Shown in pieces: positions 21,912 through 22,252 of a stretch of 22,252 nt of DNA. Source of the DNA: a virus; the IMG/VR virus record IMGVR_UViG_3300035698_008060, positions 1-22,252 of that record, one strand, 5' to 3'. The position numbers and the translations under genes were made by a program. Every line of letters begins with the position of its first letter. Position 1 is the stretch's first letter. The notes beneath the pieces are model-generated. The model saw only the letters and a program-made list of their open reading frames with translations, made no database searches and had not been told where the DNA came from.

Positions 21912-22252
21912 ATGTCACAAGACGAAAAAAAGAACAAGGACTCAGTAATCAAAAATGCACAATACCGCAAGGGATTGAGCATCGCATTCTTCAACGCAAC
22001 AAACGCGGCCATCGCAATGTTTGCTGGTAGAGAGCCAAACGAAGACACACTGGCAAAGATCACAAAAATGCGTGACTTCTTCCTGGAAGAGCACAAGGTG
22101 TACTATGCAAACGTAATTGCCAATGTCGGACTATTTGTTCCACGTGAAACAATTGCAAAAATGCATCTGTGCAAGAACATGGATGATTTGCATTCATTTT
22201 GGATGGCAATATCAGAAGACGAAAGACAATGCAAAGAGGTCGCCGATGCTAA
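21912..22252 (+). CDS. Partial early protein of unknown function (runs off the window)
   Basis: Open to the window edge, 113 codons visible. Begins MSQDEKKNKDSVIKN, then a helical region with GLSIAFFNATNAAIAMF, REPNEDTLAKITKMRDFF and LHSFWMAISEDERQ. Mostly helical and charged, without metal-binding motifs or a signal peptide. Its position in the early operon is compatible with a DNA-metabolism accessory protein, but I do not recognise the family. The ATG at 21912 fits the T-ATG rule; an in-frame ATG at 21885, next to the hairpin, would add nine residues. Confidence 0.75.
   Translation, partial: MSQDEKKNKDSVIKNAQYRKGLSIAFFNATNAAIAMFAGREPNEDTLAKITKMRDFFLEEHKVYYANVIANVGLFVPRETIAKMHLCKNMDDLHSFWMAISEDERQCKEVADA

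Noticed and set aside
1-22252. CRISPR array, integrase, transposase or insertion sequence
   Set aside because: No regularly spaced direct repeats, no recombinase motifs and no terminal inverted repeats were seen.

Overview
This window looks like the late (structural and lysis) region and the edge of the early region of a short-tailed (podovirus-like) double-stranded DNA phage. The order on the + strand is large terminase, P22-type portal, scaffold, HK97-fold major capsid protein, decoration-like proteins, a set of small structural and fibre proteins, head-tail adaptor, large tail hub protein, two internal virion (ejection) proteins, holin, M23 endolysin and a small two-helix membrane protein. 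There is no tape measure, sheath or long tail-tube gene, which fits a short tail. Most gene functions are read from motifs and gene order, not from database searches.

Layout. 1-72: leader with a tRNA-like scrap. 73-1856: terminase and a 58-aa ORF. 1853-1955: a strong promoter followed at once by an intrinsic terminator, ahead of the portal gene. 1958-4160: portal, a small gene apparently broken by one extra base, and a 36-aa Lys-rich ORF. 4171-4244: a tRNA with initiator (fMet) features. 4290-7505: scaffold, capsid and two probable decoration proteins. 7514-7543: a perfect hairpin. 7589-15266: fibre and accessory structural proteins, adaptor and tail hub. 15270-19224: two ejection-type proteins, the second broken by reading-frame shifts. 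19273-20631: lysis genes. 20632-20860: noncoding, with a GC-rich palindromic segment, two convergent intrinsic terminators and a foldable three-way junction. 20861-21196: a lone - strand gene. 21197-21349: divergent promoters. 21350 to the end: an operon of very small early genes, the last cut by the window edge. No gene-free stretch exceeds 300 bases.

The most unusual feature is translation. By my start choices, 27 of 28 genes have T directly before ATG, and I see essentially no Shine-Dalgarno sequence at the expected distance; neighbouring genes are usually joined as stop-T-ATG or as an ATGA overlap. The phage also carries a tRNA(CAU) that follows initiator tRNA almost position for position (A11:U24, weak U1:A72, A37), but keeps only the middle of the three anticodon-stem G:C pairs. 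U at -1 can pair with A37 of an initiator tRNA, so the two observations may belong to one phage-adapted initiation system. That link is inference.

Host: TGA is a stop and TGG is used for Trp, so the standard bacterial code applies. Promoters are sigma70-like. Missing Shine-Dalgarno sites point to a host lineage with SD-independent initiation (for example some Patescibacteria/CPR or Bacteroidota), but nothing in the window settles the host.
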